The position numbers were made by a program, and so were the translations under genes. Below the pieces are notes generated by a model. The model searched no databases. It worked only from the letters and a program-made list of their open reading frames with translations, and was not told the origin of the DNA. 64,000 nt of DNA. Source: Wocania_A spongiicola (GTDB lineage Bacteria > Bacteroidota > Bacteroidia > Flavobacteriales > Flavobacteriaceae). This document shows, piece after piece, positions 36,115 through 44,070 of the stretch. Each line of letters begins with the position of its first letter. The stretch's first letter is position 1. The DNA is taken from positions 682,001 through 746,000 of the forward strand of contig NZ_JAMFLZ010000002.1 in the NCBI RefSeq assembly GCF_023502325.1. Reading direction: 5' to 3'.

Positions 36115-36423
36115 ATGAAAACAAATATTTACATATTATTAATTTTACTACTTTCTTTTTCTTTTGCAAACGCACAAGATAACGTAGTAAAAGTTGAAAC
36201 TGAAAATACTGTTTCTGTTTCTGATAATAATGAAGATGTAATTGTTACTGTTGATAGTGTAACTAATACTGTAAATAAAAAAGAAGCTAAAGCTGATAAG
36301 GTTGAGGTTAAAGAAAATGTAGCACGTACTAATAGTGATATCAGAATTTATTTAAACCGAGTAAGAAAGGTTGAAAATATTAAATGGTTATTCCCTAAAA
36401 TGAATAAAGCTAAAGTAGCATAA
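36115..36423 (+). CDS. Small secreted protein of unknown function (102 aa)
   Basis: It has a clear signal peptide (MKTNIYILLILLLSFSFANA, cleavage before QDNVV), then a low-complexity Lys/Glu/Val/Thr-rich middle (VTVDSVTNTVNKKEAKADKVEVKEN). The short, more ordered C-terminus is SDIRIYLNRVRKVENIKWLFPKMNKAKVA. I recognise no family. The conserved-looking tail with spaced basic residues may be the functional part. It is monocistronic: a good promoter lies 24 bases upstream of the ATG and a hairpin terminator follows within 75 bases. Confidence 0.7.
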   Translation: MKTNIYILLILLLSFSFANAQDNVVKVETENTVSVSDNNEDVIVTVDSVTNTVNKKEAKADKVEVKENVARTNSDIRIYLNRVRKVENIKWLFPKMNKAKVA

Positions 36424-36463
36424 AATAAAGTTCAAATATTAATAATTAAGGTTAAATTATTAA

Positions 36464-36494
36464 AGAAGGCTGTCTGTAAAGACGGTCTTTTTTG
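36464..36494 (+). terminator. Hairpin terminator after the small secreted protein gene
   Basis: AGAAGGCTGTCT (36464-36475), loop GTAA, then AGACGGTCTTTT (36480-36491) pair over 12 positions with three G-U pairs and run into a T-tract. Confidence 0.75.
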
Positions 36495-36505
36495 TTTTAA
36501 TACAC

Positions 36506-36513
36506 TATTTTTG
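36506..36513 (+). promoter_or_regulatory. Promoter -7 element for ruvX
   Basis: TATTTTTG matches TANNTTTG and ends 13 bases before the ruvX ATG. I see no TTG at the right distance for a -33 element, so only the -7 half is supported. Confidence 0.4.
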
Positions 36514-36526
36514 TACAAAACAATTT

Positions 36527-36937
36527 ATGGCACGTATTTTAGCAATAGATTTTGGGATGAAACGAACAGGAATAGCTGTAACAGATGAGTTACAAATTAT
36601 TGCTTCTGGACTTACTACTGTTTATACTAAAGAGCTTATTCCGTTTTTAAAAGATTATACAAGTAAAGAAAAAGTAGAGCTTTTTTTAGTTGGAGAGCCT
36701 AAACAAATGGATAATACTGCATCTGAAAGTGAAATACTAATTAAACCATTTTTAATTAAACTTAGCGAACAATTTTCTAATATCCCTATAATAAGGGTTG
36801 ATGAGCGTTTCACTTCTAAAATGGCTTTTCAAACAATGATTGATAGTGGCTTAAAAAAACAACAGCGTCAAAATAAAGCTCTCATTGATGAAATTAGCGC
36901 TACTCTCATACTTCAAAGTTATTTGTATTCCAAATAG
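36527..36937 (+). CDS. ruvX: Holliday junction resolvase-like RuvX (YqgF)
   Basis: A 136-residue RNase H-fold protein. Members act as Holliday-junction-type resolvases and in 5' maturation of pre-16S rRNA. Catalytic acids are visible in ILAIDFGMKRTGIAVTD (Asp8), in the middle LFLVGEPKQMDNTAS, in RVDERFTSKMA, and in the C-terminal ALIDEISATLILQSYL. It is 66 bases upstream of def on the same strand, a gene order I regard as common in this family of bacteria. Confidence 0.93.
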   Translation: MARILAIDFGMKRTGIAVTDELQIIASGLTTVYTKELIPFLKDYTSKEKVELFLVGEPKQMDNTASESEILIKPFLIKLSEQFSNIPIIRVDERFTSKMAFQTMIDSGLKKQQRQNKALIDEISATLILQSYLYSK

Positions 36938-36973
36938 TTTTTATAAAACACGTATTTTTAAGTATTAAGTATT

Positions 36974-36981
36974 TATTTTTG
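36974..36981 (+). promoter_or_regulatory. Promoter -7 element for def
   Basis: TATTTTTG fits TANNTTTG and lies 23 bases before the def ATG. The -33 position lacks a clear TTG. def could also be read through from ruvX. Confidence 0.4.
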
Positions 36982-37004
36982 CACAAATTAATAATGTAAC
37001 CACA

Positions 37005-37595
37005 ATGATTTTACCAATTGTAGCCTATGGCGATACTGTTTTAAAGAAGGTAGGGAAAGATATTACCAAAGAATACCCAAATTTAGATAATCTTTTGGAT
37101 AATATGTTCGAAACCATGTATAATGCTTTTGGAGTTGGGTTGGCTGCTCCACAAATAGGTTTACCTATACGTTTGTTTTTAGTAGATACAAGCCCGTTTG
37201 CTGATGACGAAACGCTTTCAAAAGAAGAGCAAAAGGCTTTAAAAGATTTTAAACGTGTTTTTATTAATGCAAAAATAATTAAAGAAGAAGGTGATGAATG
37301 GGCGTTTAATGAAGGGTGCCTAAGTATTCCAGACGTAAGGGAAGATGTATTTAGACAACCAAAAATAACTGTTGAGTATGTTGATGAGCATTTTGAAAAA
37401 CATACAGAAGTTTTTGAAGGCTTAATAGCTAGAGTTATTCAGCATGAATATGATCATATTGAAGGGATATTATTTACTGATAAGTTATCGAGTTTAAAAA
37501 AGCGTTTAATAAAAGGAAAGTTAAATAATATTTCAAAAGGGAAAATTAATGTTGATTATAGAATGCGTTTTCCAGATCAAAAAAAGAAACGATAA
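37005..37595 (+). CDS. def: Peptide deformylase
   Basis: Removes the formyl group from nascent N-terminal Met. All three metal-site motifs are intact: GVGLAAPQIG (43-52), EGCLS (103-107, metal Cys) and HEYDH (147-151, two metal His plus catalytic Glu). The 196-residue length is normal for this type, with a short insertion TSPFADDETLSKEEQKALKDF between motif 1 and motif 2 that is common in Bacteroidota. It is followed after 55 bases by the DUF5606 gene. Confidence 0.97.
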   Translation: MILPIVAYGDTVLKKVGKDITKEYPNLDNLLDNMFETMYNAFGVGLAAPQIGLPIRLFLVDTSPFADDETLSKEEQKALKDFKRVFINAKIIKEEGDEWAFNEGCLSIPDVREDVFRQPKITVEYVDEHFEKHTEVFEGLIARVIQHEYDHIEGILFTDKLSSLKKRLIKGKLNNISKGKINVDYRMRFPDQKKKR

Positions 37596-37650
37596 TAGTT
37601 GCACTATATAATTAAACAATTGATATTTGCCACTTTTAAAAAAATAATTT

Positions 37651-38082
37651 ATGGGATTAGATAAAGTATTAGCCATTTCTGGAAAACCAGGGTTATATAA
37701 ACTAATAGCACAAACTAGAGGAGGTTTTGTTGCAGAATCATTAATAGATAGCAAGCGTATATCTGTAAACATACAGCAAAATGTTAGTGTTTTAAGCGAA
37801 ATTGCTATTTATACTCTAGCAGAAGAAATTCCTTTAAATCAAGTTCTTTCTAAAATTAAAGAAAAGGAAAATGGAGAACAAACGAGTGTAAAACCTAAAG
37901 ACAGTAAAGATAAATTAGAAGAATATTTCTTTGATGTTTTACCAGATTATGATGAAGACAGAGTATATGCTAGCGATATTAAAAAGGTTTTGCAATGGTA
38001 TAACTTATTGCAAAAACACAATATGTTAAATCTTCTAGACACAGAAAAGGATGAGGTGAAAACTCATGAAGAAGAAGAATAG
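37651..38082 (+). CDS. DUF5606 domain protein
   Basis: A 143-residue cytoplasmic protein beginning MGLDKVLAISGKPGLYKLIAQTRGGFVAESLID, which I recognise as the DUF5606 family found in Bacteroidota. The N-terminal half looks like a small beta-barrel, and the C-terminal half (LEEYFFDVLPDYDEDRVYASDIKKVLQWYNLLQKHNML) is helical. It ends in an acidic tail (EKDEVKTHEEEE). The function is unknown; its steady association with ruvX and def hints at a translation or RNA role, which is inference only. It ends in a strong terminator. Confidence 0.85.
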   Translation: MGLDKVLAISGKPGLYKLIAQTRGGFVAESLIDSKRISVNIQQNVSVLSEIAIYTLAEEIPLNQVLSKIKEKENGEQTSVKPKDSKDKLEEYFFDVLPDYDEDRVYASDIKKVLQWYNLLQKHNMLNLLDTEKDEVKTHEEEE

Positions 38083-38106
38083 CTTAAATTTTTCACTTAA
38101 ATAACT

Positions 38107-38131
38107 AACCTCTATTTTTAGAGGTTTTTTT
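38107..38131 (+). terminator. Hairpin terminator after the DUF5606 gene
   Basis: AACCTCTA (38107-38114), loop TTTT, TAGAGGTT (38119-38126) and a run of T make a textbook terminator closing the ruvX-def-DUF5606 run. Confidence 0.85.
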
Positions 38132-38197
38132 ATGCCTTATTTGTAAGGAGTTGACATTAAAAACGACCTTAAAGGCACTAACAAAAACAATTTAAAA

Positions 38198-38869
38198 ATG
38201 AAATCACTTTGGTTTTTTGACGACGTCAATCTTTTCAAAGTATTATGTCCTCATAAGTTTAAAGCCTATAAAGTCGATCACGATTTTGATGCATACAAAA
38301 AGAAGGATTATATATACTTTGAAGAAGACTCTGCAAATAAAGTATATCTTATAGAAAAGGGAAAAGTAAAAATTGGATATTACAGTGAAGAAGGTGATGA
38401 AGTAGTTAAAGCCATTTTAACTCGGGGAGAATTGTTTGGAGAAACTGCAATTTTAGGCGAATCTAAAAGAGAAGAATTTGCGCAATCTATTGATAATGCT
38501 ACGAGTATTTGCCCTATAAGCGTTAATACTATGCATGATTTGATGAGAAATAACCAAACATTTAGTTTTAAAATTTATAAAGTTATTGGCTTTAAATTAA
38601 AGAAATTAGAACGTCGACTACAGCTGTTATTATTTAAAGATGCAAAAACACGACTTGTTGAGTTTTTAGATGAATTATGTGACGATTATGGTTATGATTG
38701 CCCAAAAACAGGAGACCATGTTATTAAACACCCTTACACGCAAAAAGATATAGCTTCTTTAATAGGTACATCTCGTCCTACATTAAACATTCTTTTAAAT
38801 GAATTAAAAGAAGAAAAGGTTATAGAATTTAGTAGAAAAGAAATAAGAATTCATAAAAAAATTGCTTAA
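38198..38869 (+). CDS. Crp/Fnr family transcriptional regulator
   Basis: A 223-residue regulator. The N-terminal cyclic-nucleotide-type sensory barrel shows VYLIEKGKVKIGYYSEEGDEVVKAILTRGELFGETAILGESKREEFA, followed by the long dimerisation helix. The C-terminal winged helix is HPYTQKDIASLIGTSRPTLNILLNELKEEKVIEF. The phosphate-binding-cassette positions GELFGETAILG lack the usual Arg-Ser/Thr pair, so cAMP binding is doubtful. There are no Cys residues arranged for an FNR iron-sulfur cluster. It stands alone; targets are unknown. Confidence 0.9.
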   Translation: MKSLWFFDDVNLFKVLCPHKFKAYKVDHDFDAYKKKDYIYFEEDSANKVYLIEKGKVKIGYYSEEGDEVVKAILTRGELFGETAILGESKREEFAQSIDNATSICPISVNTMHDLMRNNQTFSFKIYKVIGFKLKKLERRLQLLLFKDAKTRLVEFLDELCDDYGYDCPKTGDHVIKHPYTQKDIASLIGTSRPTLNILLNELKEEKVIEFSRKEIRIHKKIA

Positions 38870-38906
38870 TGTTAGGTGGCTAACATTTTATAAAATTATC
38901 ACGCCA

Positions 38907-38914
38907 TACTTTTG
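38907..38914 (+). promoter_or_regulatory. Promoter -7 element for the two-domain lipoprotein gene
   Basis: TACTTTTG fits TANNTTTG and is 28 bases before the ATG at 38943. There is no convincing TTG -33 element. Confidence 0.4.
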
Positions 38915-38942
38915 AAGTATAAATAATTTTAAAAAAATAGTG

Positions 38943-39824
38943 ATGATTAAAAAAATGTTTTTTGCAATATTAGCAATAGGAATTTTTACTACTTCTTGTA
39001 GTAATGATGATGATGGACCAACAACTGCTGGTTTAACTTTAAACTTAACTGGTTTAGAAGAGTTAGGCAGCGATTATGTATACGAGGGTTGGATTATTGT
39101 AAATGGAGCCCCAGTTTCTACAGGAACTTTTACATCTGTTACTTTTCCTCAAATCTTTAATGTAGATGCAACTCAATTAGCAAATGCAACTAAGTTTGTA
39201 CTTTCAATTGAACCAGCAGTAGATCCAAACCCAGAGCCAGCACCAACAAAAATTTTGGCAGGAGATTTTTCAGGTAGTTCAGCGGCTGTAGATTCTAATG
39301 GAATTGTAGCTGACTTTAGTGGCGCATCTGGTAAATATATTTTGGCTACTCCTACTGATACAGATGATACAAATGAAGCTAGCGGAGTTTGGTTTTTAGA
39401 TAATACAAATGCACCACCACCAGTAGCTGGATTGACTTTACCATTGCTTCCAGATGGATGGAAATATGAGGGATGGGCAGTTATTGGAGGTACTCCAATT
39501 AGCACAGGAACGTTTACAAAGGTAGCAGCAACTGACGATGCGGCTCCATATAGTGGATCAGTAGCTTTGCCAGCTCCTAATGGAGCAGATGGTTTCTTTC
39601 CTGGAGAAGATTTTTTACAGGGAGCACCAGCAGGTACTACGTTTCCAACAGATTTAAAAGGAGCAACAATAGTAATATCTGTTGAACCTAGCCCAGATAA
39701 TAGTGCAGCGCCATTTACACTAAAACCTTTAGCTCATGTAGTGCCAGGAAATGCAGCAAACCATACAGTAATTGATATGGGAGCAGGTCCAGTTGTTTCT
39801 TTATCAGGAACAGTATCTAGATAA
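38943..39824 (+). CDS. Lipoprotein with two tandem copies of an unknown domain
   Basis: ATG 38943 is preferred to the GTG one codon earlier. The signal peptide ends in the lipobox TTSC (Cys19), followed by SNDDDG, the acidic stretch typical of Bacteroidota surface-exported lipoproteins. Two related domains follow. The first has YVYEGWIIVNGAPVSTGTFTSV, the second WKYEGWAVIGGTPISTGTFTKV. Each continues with a strand and then an 'I/L-S-[IV]-E-P' motif (FVLSIEPAVDPNP; IVISVEPSPDNS). The Y-E-G-W-I-x-x-x-G-x-P-x-S-T-G-T-F core loosely recalls the extracytoplasmic domain of RskA-like anti-sigma factors, but no sigma factor or membrane segment is present. The function is unknown. Confidence 0.75.
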   Translation: MIKKMFFAILAIGIFTTSCSNDDDGPTTAGLTLNLTGLEELGSDYVYEGWIIVNGAPVSTGTFTSVTFPQIFNVDATQLANATKFVLSIEPAVDPNPEPAPTKILAGDFSGSSAAVDSNGIVADFSGASGKYILATPTDTDDTNEASGVWFLDNTNAPPPVAGLTLPLLPDGWKYEGWAVIGGTPISTGTFTKVAATDDAAPYSGSVALPAPNGADGFFPGEDFLQGAPAGTTFPTDLKGATIVISVEPSPDNSAAPFTLKPLAHVVPGNAANHTVIDMGAGPVVSLSGTVSR

Positions 39825-39859
39825 AAGTATTTTAAAATACTTTGTTTTTGTTAGATTTG

Positions 39860-39894
39860 AAGCATAGTTTCGACTTAGAAACTATGCTTTTTTT
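39860..39894 (+). terminator. Strong hairpin terminator after the lipoprotein gene
   Basis: AAGCATAGTTTC (39860-39871), loop GACTTA, GAAACTATGCTT (39878-39889) form a perfect 12-bp stem followed by a T-tract. Confidence 0.9.
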
Positions 39895-39994
39895 AGTTTA
39901 ATAATAATGAGAATGATTAAAAAAAGAACACCAAACATTGTAGCTGTAATGAACGAATTGCATCTTACAATCCTTATAAAGTAATAGTAAAAAG

Positions 39995-40552
39995 ATGAAA
40001 ATTAATAAACCTAAAAGAAGTAATATTATTTTTTTAATTGTATTGGCGCTTTTATTAATTCCGCAAACGCGAAAGCCTATACAAGTGTTTATACAAAAAG
40101 GATTAGCATTAATTAGCCCGTCTACAATAAACAAGAATGAACAACCTAGTTTAACTAATTATAATTGGAAATTAAAAGATAAGAAAGGAACAATCTATAA
40201 TTTTGAAGAAACCAAAGAAAAAGTAGTATTAGTCAATTTTTGGGCTACTTGGTGCCCACCATGTATTGCAGAAATGCCAAGTCTGCAAAAACTTTATGAT
40301 GATTATAATAAAAAGATTGAATTTGTATTTGTTTCAGACGAAAGCTTTGAAACTATTTATTCGTTTTTAGAAAAAAACAATTATACCTTTAAAGTTTATA
40401 ACGAAGTTTCAAAATCAGACTTTTTTATCGTAAAAGGTATTCCAAGAACATTTTTAATAGACAAGCAGGGTAAAGTAGTTATTGATAAAACTGGTGCAGC
40501 AAATTGGAATAGTGAATCTGTAAGGAATACTATTGATGATTTATTAAGATAG
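39995..40552 (+). CDS. TlpA/ResA-like membrane-anchored thioredoxin
   Basis: A 185-residue protein with an uncleaved N-terminal anchor (NIIFLIVLALLLIPQ) and a periplasm-facing thioredoxin domain. The redox motif is VNFWATWCPPCIAEMPSLQKLY (CPPC at 87-90) and the cis-Pro segment is VKGIPRTFLIDKQGKVV. Proteins of this type reduce disulfides during cytochrome c maturation or in other envelope proteins. No ccm gene is adjacent. Its 3' end overlaps the convergent lycopene cyclase gene by 9 bases. Confidence 0.92.
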   Translation: MKINKPKRSNIIFLIVLALLLIPQTRKPIQVFIQKGLALISPSTINKNEQPSLTNYNWKLKDKKGTIYNFEETKEKVVLVNFWATWCPPCIAEMPSLQKLYDDYNKKIEFVFVSDESFETIYSFLEKNNYTFKVYNEVSKSDFFIVKGIPRTFLIDKQGKVVIDKTGAANWNSESVRNTIDDLLR

Positions 40553-41239
40553 ATTTTGGTTTTCTCTGACTAAAGTTTTAACAATAAATAGATTTAAAAG
40601 GATGAGCGAAAACGCATAAATTGTATCTTCAATAGGGATTGTAGAAAGTCTAATCCCTAAATTTTCAGCATTATTATACCAAACCACTTCATTTTCAATA
40701 AAACTCCCTGTTAATACACCATTTATAATAAAGAAAGGAATTAACATAACTAAAAATGTTAAGTAAAACTCGCTTAGCAATTTTGAATTTTTAATCAAAA
40801 CCAGAAAAGTTATTATTGATGCTAATAAGAAGTTAATAAAAGTATACCATTTGTTGTAATTAAAAACAGAGATAATAAAAAAAGCAATAATTAATGAGTA
40901 AGATATTTTTTTTGTGACAGATTTCTGTAACTTCATGTTGGGGAAATAATGTAACAACGCAAAATGTGTAAAAACACATGCATAGGGTATACATATAAAA
41001 AACAGCCATTCTTCAATTGGAAGGTGAAATAATTTTATTCCTAAAAAGTAATCATTATTAAAACCCCAAATACCTTTAGCTGTAAAAATAATATCCCAGG
41101 GAATAAAAATTAACATAGATGTAATAATTCCAATAGTTAAGGCTTGCCAATATTTATAGAATTTTAATTTGGGATGAAAGCTAAAAAGAAAAGGAATAGA
41201 TAGTGATCCTAAATTTAATAACAGATATAAATATTGCAT
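40544..41239 (-). CDS. crtY: Lycopene beta-cyclase, fused CrtYc-CrtYd type
   Basis: Membrane enzyme that closes both beta-rings of lycopene to give beta-carotene. The 231-residue protein is the fused form of the actinobacterial CrtYc/CrtYd heterodimer. The repeated catalytic motif P-x-E-E/D is present twice, PIEEW (74-78) and PIEDT (202-206), each within a bundle of three to four hydrophobic helices. It is the last gene of the carotenoid operon, 3 bases after crtZ. It converges with, and overlaps by 9 bases, the thioredoxin gene, leaving no room for a separate terminator. Confidence 0.92.
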   Translation of the reverse strand: MQYLYLLLNLGSLSIPFLFSFHPKLKFYKYWQALTIGIITSMLIFIPWDIIFTAKGIWGFNNDYFLGIKLFHLPIEEWLFFICIPYACVFTHFALLHYFPNMKLQKSVTKKISYSLIIAFFIISVFNYNKWYTFINFLLASIITFLVLIKNSKLLSEFYLTFLVMLIPFFIINGVLTGSFIENEVVWYNNAENLGIRLSTIPIEDTIYAFSLILLNLFIVKTLVRENQNLS

Positions 41240-41242
41240 CTG

Positions 41243-41692
41243 TTATTTTTTAAAATATTTAAAAGGAACAAATAACATCCCGAAGCATTCTCCATCTTCT
41301 TTGTCTATGTGCTTATGATGCATTTTATGTGCGCGACGTACACCTTTTGCGTACCAATTGTTAGCATTTCTAAAAAGTTTAAAGCGTTGATGAATGAAAA
41401 TATCGTGTACTATAAAATAAGATAAACCATATGCAAATATGCCAATGCCAATAGGTAAACCTATCCAGAGACCATTATATTTCCAAAGTAAAAAAAAGGT
41501 AATGCTAACTATGGCATAAAAGATAAAAAAAGCATCATTTCGTTCAAACCAGCTATCATGATCTTTTTTATGATGGTCTTTATGTAAGCTCCATAAAAAA
41601 CCATGCATTATGTATTTATGTGTAAACCACGCCATAAATTCCATAAAACAATATGTGCTTAAAAAAACAAGTATCCAAAGTAGGGTTTGCAT
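41243..41692 (-). CDS. crtZ: Beta-carotene hydroxylase
   Basis: Di-iron membrane hydroxylase that turns beta-carotene into zeaxanthin. The 149-residue protein has the full histidine set of the fatty-acid-hydroxylase superfamily: HKYIMH (25-30), HKDHH (37-41), HDIFIH (96-101) and HKMHH (122-126). Hydrophobic spans surround them. It lies 9 bases after crtB and 3 before crtY. With no ketolase gene in the operon, zeaxanthin is the expected end product. Confidence 0.93.
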   Translation of the reverse strand: MQTLLWILVFLSTYCFMEFMAWFTHKYIMHGFLWSLHKDHHKKDHDSWFERNDAFFIFYAIVSITFFLLWKYNGLWIGLPIGIGIFAYGLSYFIVHDIFIHQRFKLFRNANNWYAKGVRRAHKMHHKHIDKEDGECFGMLFVPFKYFKK

Positions 41693-41701
41693 AACTTAAA
41701 A

Positions 41702-42541
41702 TTACATTAAATTTAATTGATATTTTACATAACTACGCATTAAAAGCTCAACTTTTTTTGGATTTGAAACTCTAATGCGAGCATTTTTAATTTGTAAGGC
41801 TGGTGTCTTTTTTAGTTTTTTTAATAACTGTCTATAATATCTATACGCCATAAATACACCAAATTTGGCTTCAATAGGCAATTTTTTTATACCATTTAGT
41901 CCTTTTGCAAAATCTACTTCAATATCATCAATTATATTTTGTTTTGAGGCTTCGTCAAGGTTTGATAAATCTGTATTAGGGAAATATGTTCTATTTAAAC
42001 CTTCAAAATCGGCTTTTAAATCTCTTAAAAAATTTACTTTTTGAAAAGCTGACCCTAAAGACATAGCGGTTTCTTTTAGTGTATTATATTTTTTATCGTC
42101 TCCCTTCACAAAAACTTTTAAGCACATAAGGCCTACAACATCTGCCGATCCGTATATGTATGCCTTGTATTCTTTTTCTGTTAGATATTTAGTTTTATAT
42201 AAATCCAATCTCATACTATTCATAAAAGCATCAACTAAATTTTTATCTATATTATATTTATGATATGTATATTGAAACGAATTTAATATAGGGTTTAAGC
42301 TAATCTTACTTTTTAAAGCATGCTCTAAATCTTCATTAAATTTATTAAAAAGCTCTTCTTTATTATAGTCATGGAAAGAATCCACAATTTCATCTGCAAA
42401 GCGTACAAAACCATATATATTATAAATATGACCTCTAATAGAACTATGAAGCATTTTTGTAGCTAAAGAAAAAGATGTGCTATAAGTTTTAGTTACAAGC
42501 TTACTAGAATTATAAGAAACAGTATCAAAAAGAGATTTCAT
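41702..42541 (-). CDS. crtB: Phytoene synthase
   Basis: Condenses two GGPP to phytoene. The 279-residue protein carries both aspartate-rich sites: DEIVD (50-54) and the second in FLRDLKADFEGLNRTYFP, the phytoene/squalene synthase signature. It also has YSTSFSLAT near the N-terminus. It is placed between crtI (20 bases) and crtZ (9 bases). No GGPP synthase (crtE) or isopentenyl isomerase is in the operon, so the precursor comes from a gene elsewhere. Confidence 0.95.
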   Translation of the reverse strand: MKSLFDTVSYNSSKLVTKTYSTSFSLATKMLHSSIRGHIYNIYGFVRFADEIVDSFHDYNKEELFNKFNEDLEHALKSKISLNPILNSFQYTYHKYNIDKNLVDAFMNSMRLDLYKTKYLTEKEYKAYIYGSADVVGLMCLKVFVKGDDKKYNTLKETAMSLGSAFQKVNFLRDLKADFEGLNRTYFPNTDLSNLDEASKQNIIDDIEVDFAKGLNGIKKLPIEAKFGVFMAYRYYRQLLKKLKKTPALQIKNARIRVSNPKKVELLMRSYVKYQLNLM

Positions 42542-42561
42542 TTATTTAAATTTTAAAATAT

Positions 42562-44025
42562 TTAATTATGGTATTTAGTGATTAAACTAGCTACTAATTT
42601 CCCTGATATTAGAGATGGTGGTACTCCAGGACCAGGAACTGTTAATTGTCCAGTGAAAAACAAGTTTTTTACTTTCTTACTTTTTAACTTAGGCCTTAAA
42701 AAAGCAGTTTGTAATAGTGTATTAGCCATGCCATAAGCATTACCTTTATAAGAGTTATAATCATTGATAAAATCATTTATACAAAAGCTTTCTTTAAATA
42801 TAATATCATTTTTTACATTTTGCGATGTTAAATTTTCAAATCGAGATATTATTTTTTCAAAATACATATCTCTTAGGTCTTGCGTATCTTCAAGACCAGG
42901 TGCTAGCGGAATTAAAAATATACCAGCCTCTTTTCCTTCTGGAGCACTGCTCGAATCAGTTTTACTTGGAAAACTTGCATAAAAAAGCGGATTCTCTGGC
43001 CATTTGGGAGAATCGTATATTTCATGAGCGTGAGCTTCAAAATCTACATCAAAAAATAGAGTATGGTGGTTTACATTTTTTAGCTTTTTATTAAAACCAA
43101 CATAGAATAGGAGTGAAGATGGTGCAAAAGTTTTTTTACCCCAATATTTTTCTGAATATTGCCTATAAGGCTTTTCTAAAAGAGATTCTGTATGATGATA
43201 ATCTGCACCGCTAACTACTACATCAGAAAAATAGGTTTTACCATTAGAAATTACACCTTTTGCTTCCCTGTTTTCAACTATAATATTATCAATAGATGAT
43301 TCAGTTTTGATGTTTACTCCAAGTTCTTTTGCTAGACTTTCCATAGCTAATATAACTTGGTACATACCTTTTTTAGGGTGAAAAGTGCCTAATCCAAAAT
43401 CAGCATAATTCATAAAACTATAAAACGAAGGAGTATCGCTAGGCTTAGCGCCTAAAAATAATACAGGAAATTCTAAAATCTTTATTAACCTTTCATTTTT
43501 AAACTCTTTCCTAACATCTCTTTTTATTGTACTAAAAAATTGATTTATTTTTTTTATTGTAGTTGGAGTAATAAGCTCAAAAGGAGAAACCCCAGGGTTA
43601 TAAACTAAATCTTTTATAGCCACATCGTAATTGTCTTTGGCGTCTTTTATGAATTTATTTAGCTTTATAGAACTGCCAGGTTCCTCTTTTTCAAAAGCTT
43701 TTACTATTTTTTCTAATGTATCTTCAATAGTTATGAAATCATCTTTTCCATAATAAACACTATATGCAGGGTTTAGTTTTTCTAGAATATAATAATCTGA
43801 AGGTTTTCTTTTAAAATCAGAAAAAAATCGCTCAAAAACATCTGGCATCCAATACCATGTTGGTCCTATGTCAAAAACAAACCCATCTTTTTTTAATTGC
43901 CTCGCACGACCTCCTATGGTTTTATTTTTTTCAAAAATAGTTACTTTATATCCAGCATTTGCTAAATAGCATGAGGCTGCTAGTGAAGAAAATCCAGAAC
44001 CAATTATATTTATAGTTTTTTTCAT
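42562..44025 (-). CDS. crtI: Phytoene desaturase
   Basis: FAD-dependent desaturase that takes phytoene to lycopene. The length of 487 residues is normal. The dinucleotide motif is INIIGSGFSSLAASCYLANAGYKVTIFEKN (GSGFSS in place of the more usual GAGxGG), then GGRARQLKKDGFVFDIGPTWYWMPDVFERFF, which is typical of CrtI. The C-terminal signature is NLFFTGQLTVPGPGVPPSLISGK. It is the second gene of the operon, 45 bases after the merR regulator, and the ATG sits directly at the end of a promoter-like/palindromic element. Confidence 0.95.
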   Translation of the reverse strand: MKKTINIIGSGFSSLAASCYLANAGYKVTIFEKNKTIGGRARQLKKDGFVFDIGPTWYWMPDVFERFFSDFKRKPSDYYILEKLNPAYSVYYGKDDFITIEDTLEKIVKAFEKEEPGSSIKLNKFIKDAKDNYDVAIKDLVYNPGVSPFELITPTTIKKINQFFSTIKRDVRKEFKNERLIKILEFPVLFLGAKPSDTPSFYSFMNYADFGLGTFHPKKGMYQVILAMESLAKELGVNIKTESSIDNIIVENREAKGVISNGKTYFSDVVVSGADYHHTESLLEKPYRQYSEKYWGKKTFAPSSLLFYVGFNKKLKNVNHHTLFFDVDFEAHAHEIYDSPKWPENPLFYASFPSKTDSSSAPEGKEAGIFLIPLAPGLEDTQDLRDMYFEKIISRFENLTSQNVKNDIIFKESFCINDFINDYNSYKGNAYGMANTLLQTAFLRPKLKSKKVKNLFFTGQLTVPGPGVPPSLISGKLVASLITKYHN

Positions 44026-44041
44026 TTGTTTAACAAATATA
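44024..44041 (-). promoter_or_regulatory. Promoter -7 / candidate MerR operator in front of crtI
   Basis: The minus strand reads TATATTTGTTAAACAAAT ending at the crtI ATG. TATATTTG (44041-44034) fits the -7 consensus, and ATTTGTTTAACAAAT (44024-44038) is a perfect odd-centred palindrome overlapping it. The same TAT-TTTGTT-AAC arrangement occurs in front of merR. A start here would give an almost leaderless crtI transcript. The operator role is inference. Confidence 0.4.
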
Positions 44042-44070
44042 GTAAAATGATAAACAAAATGAAAAATTGT

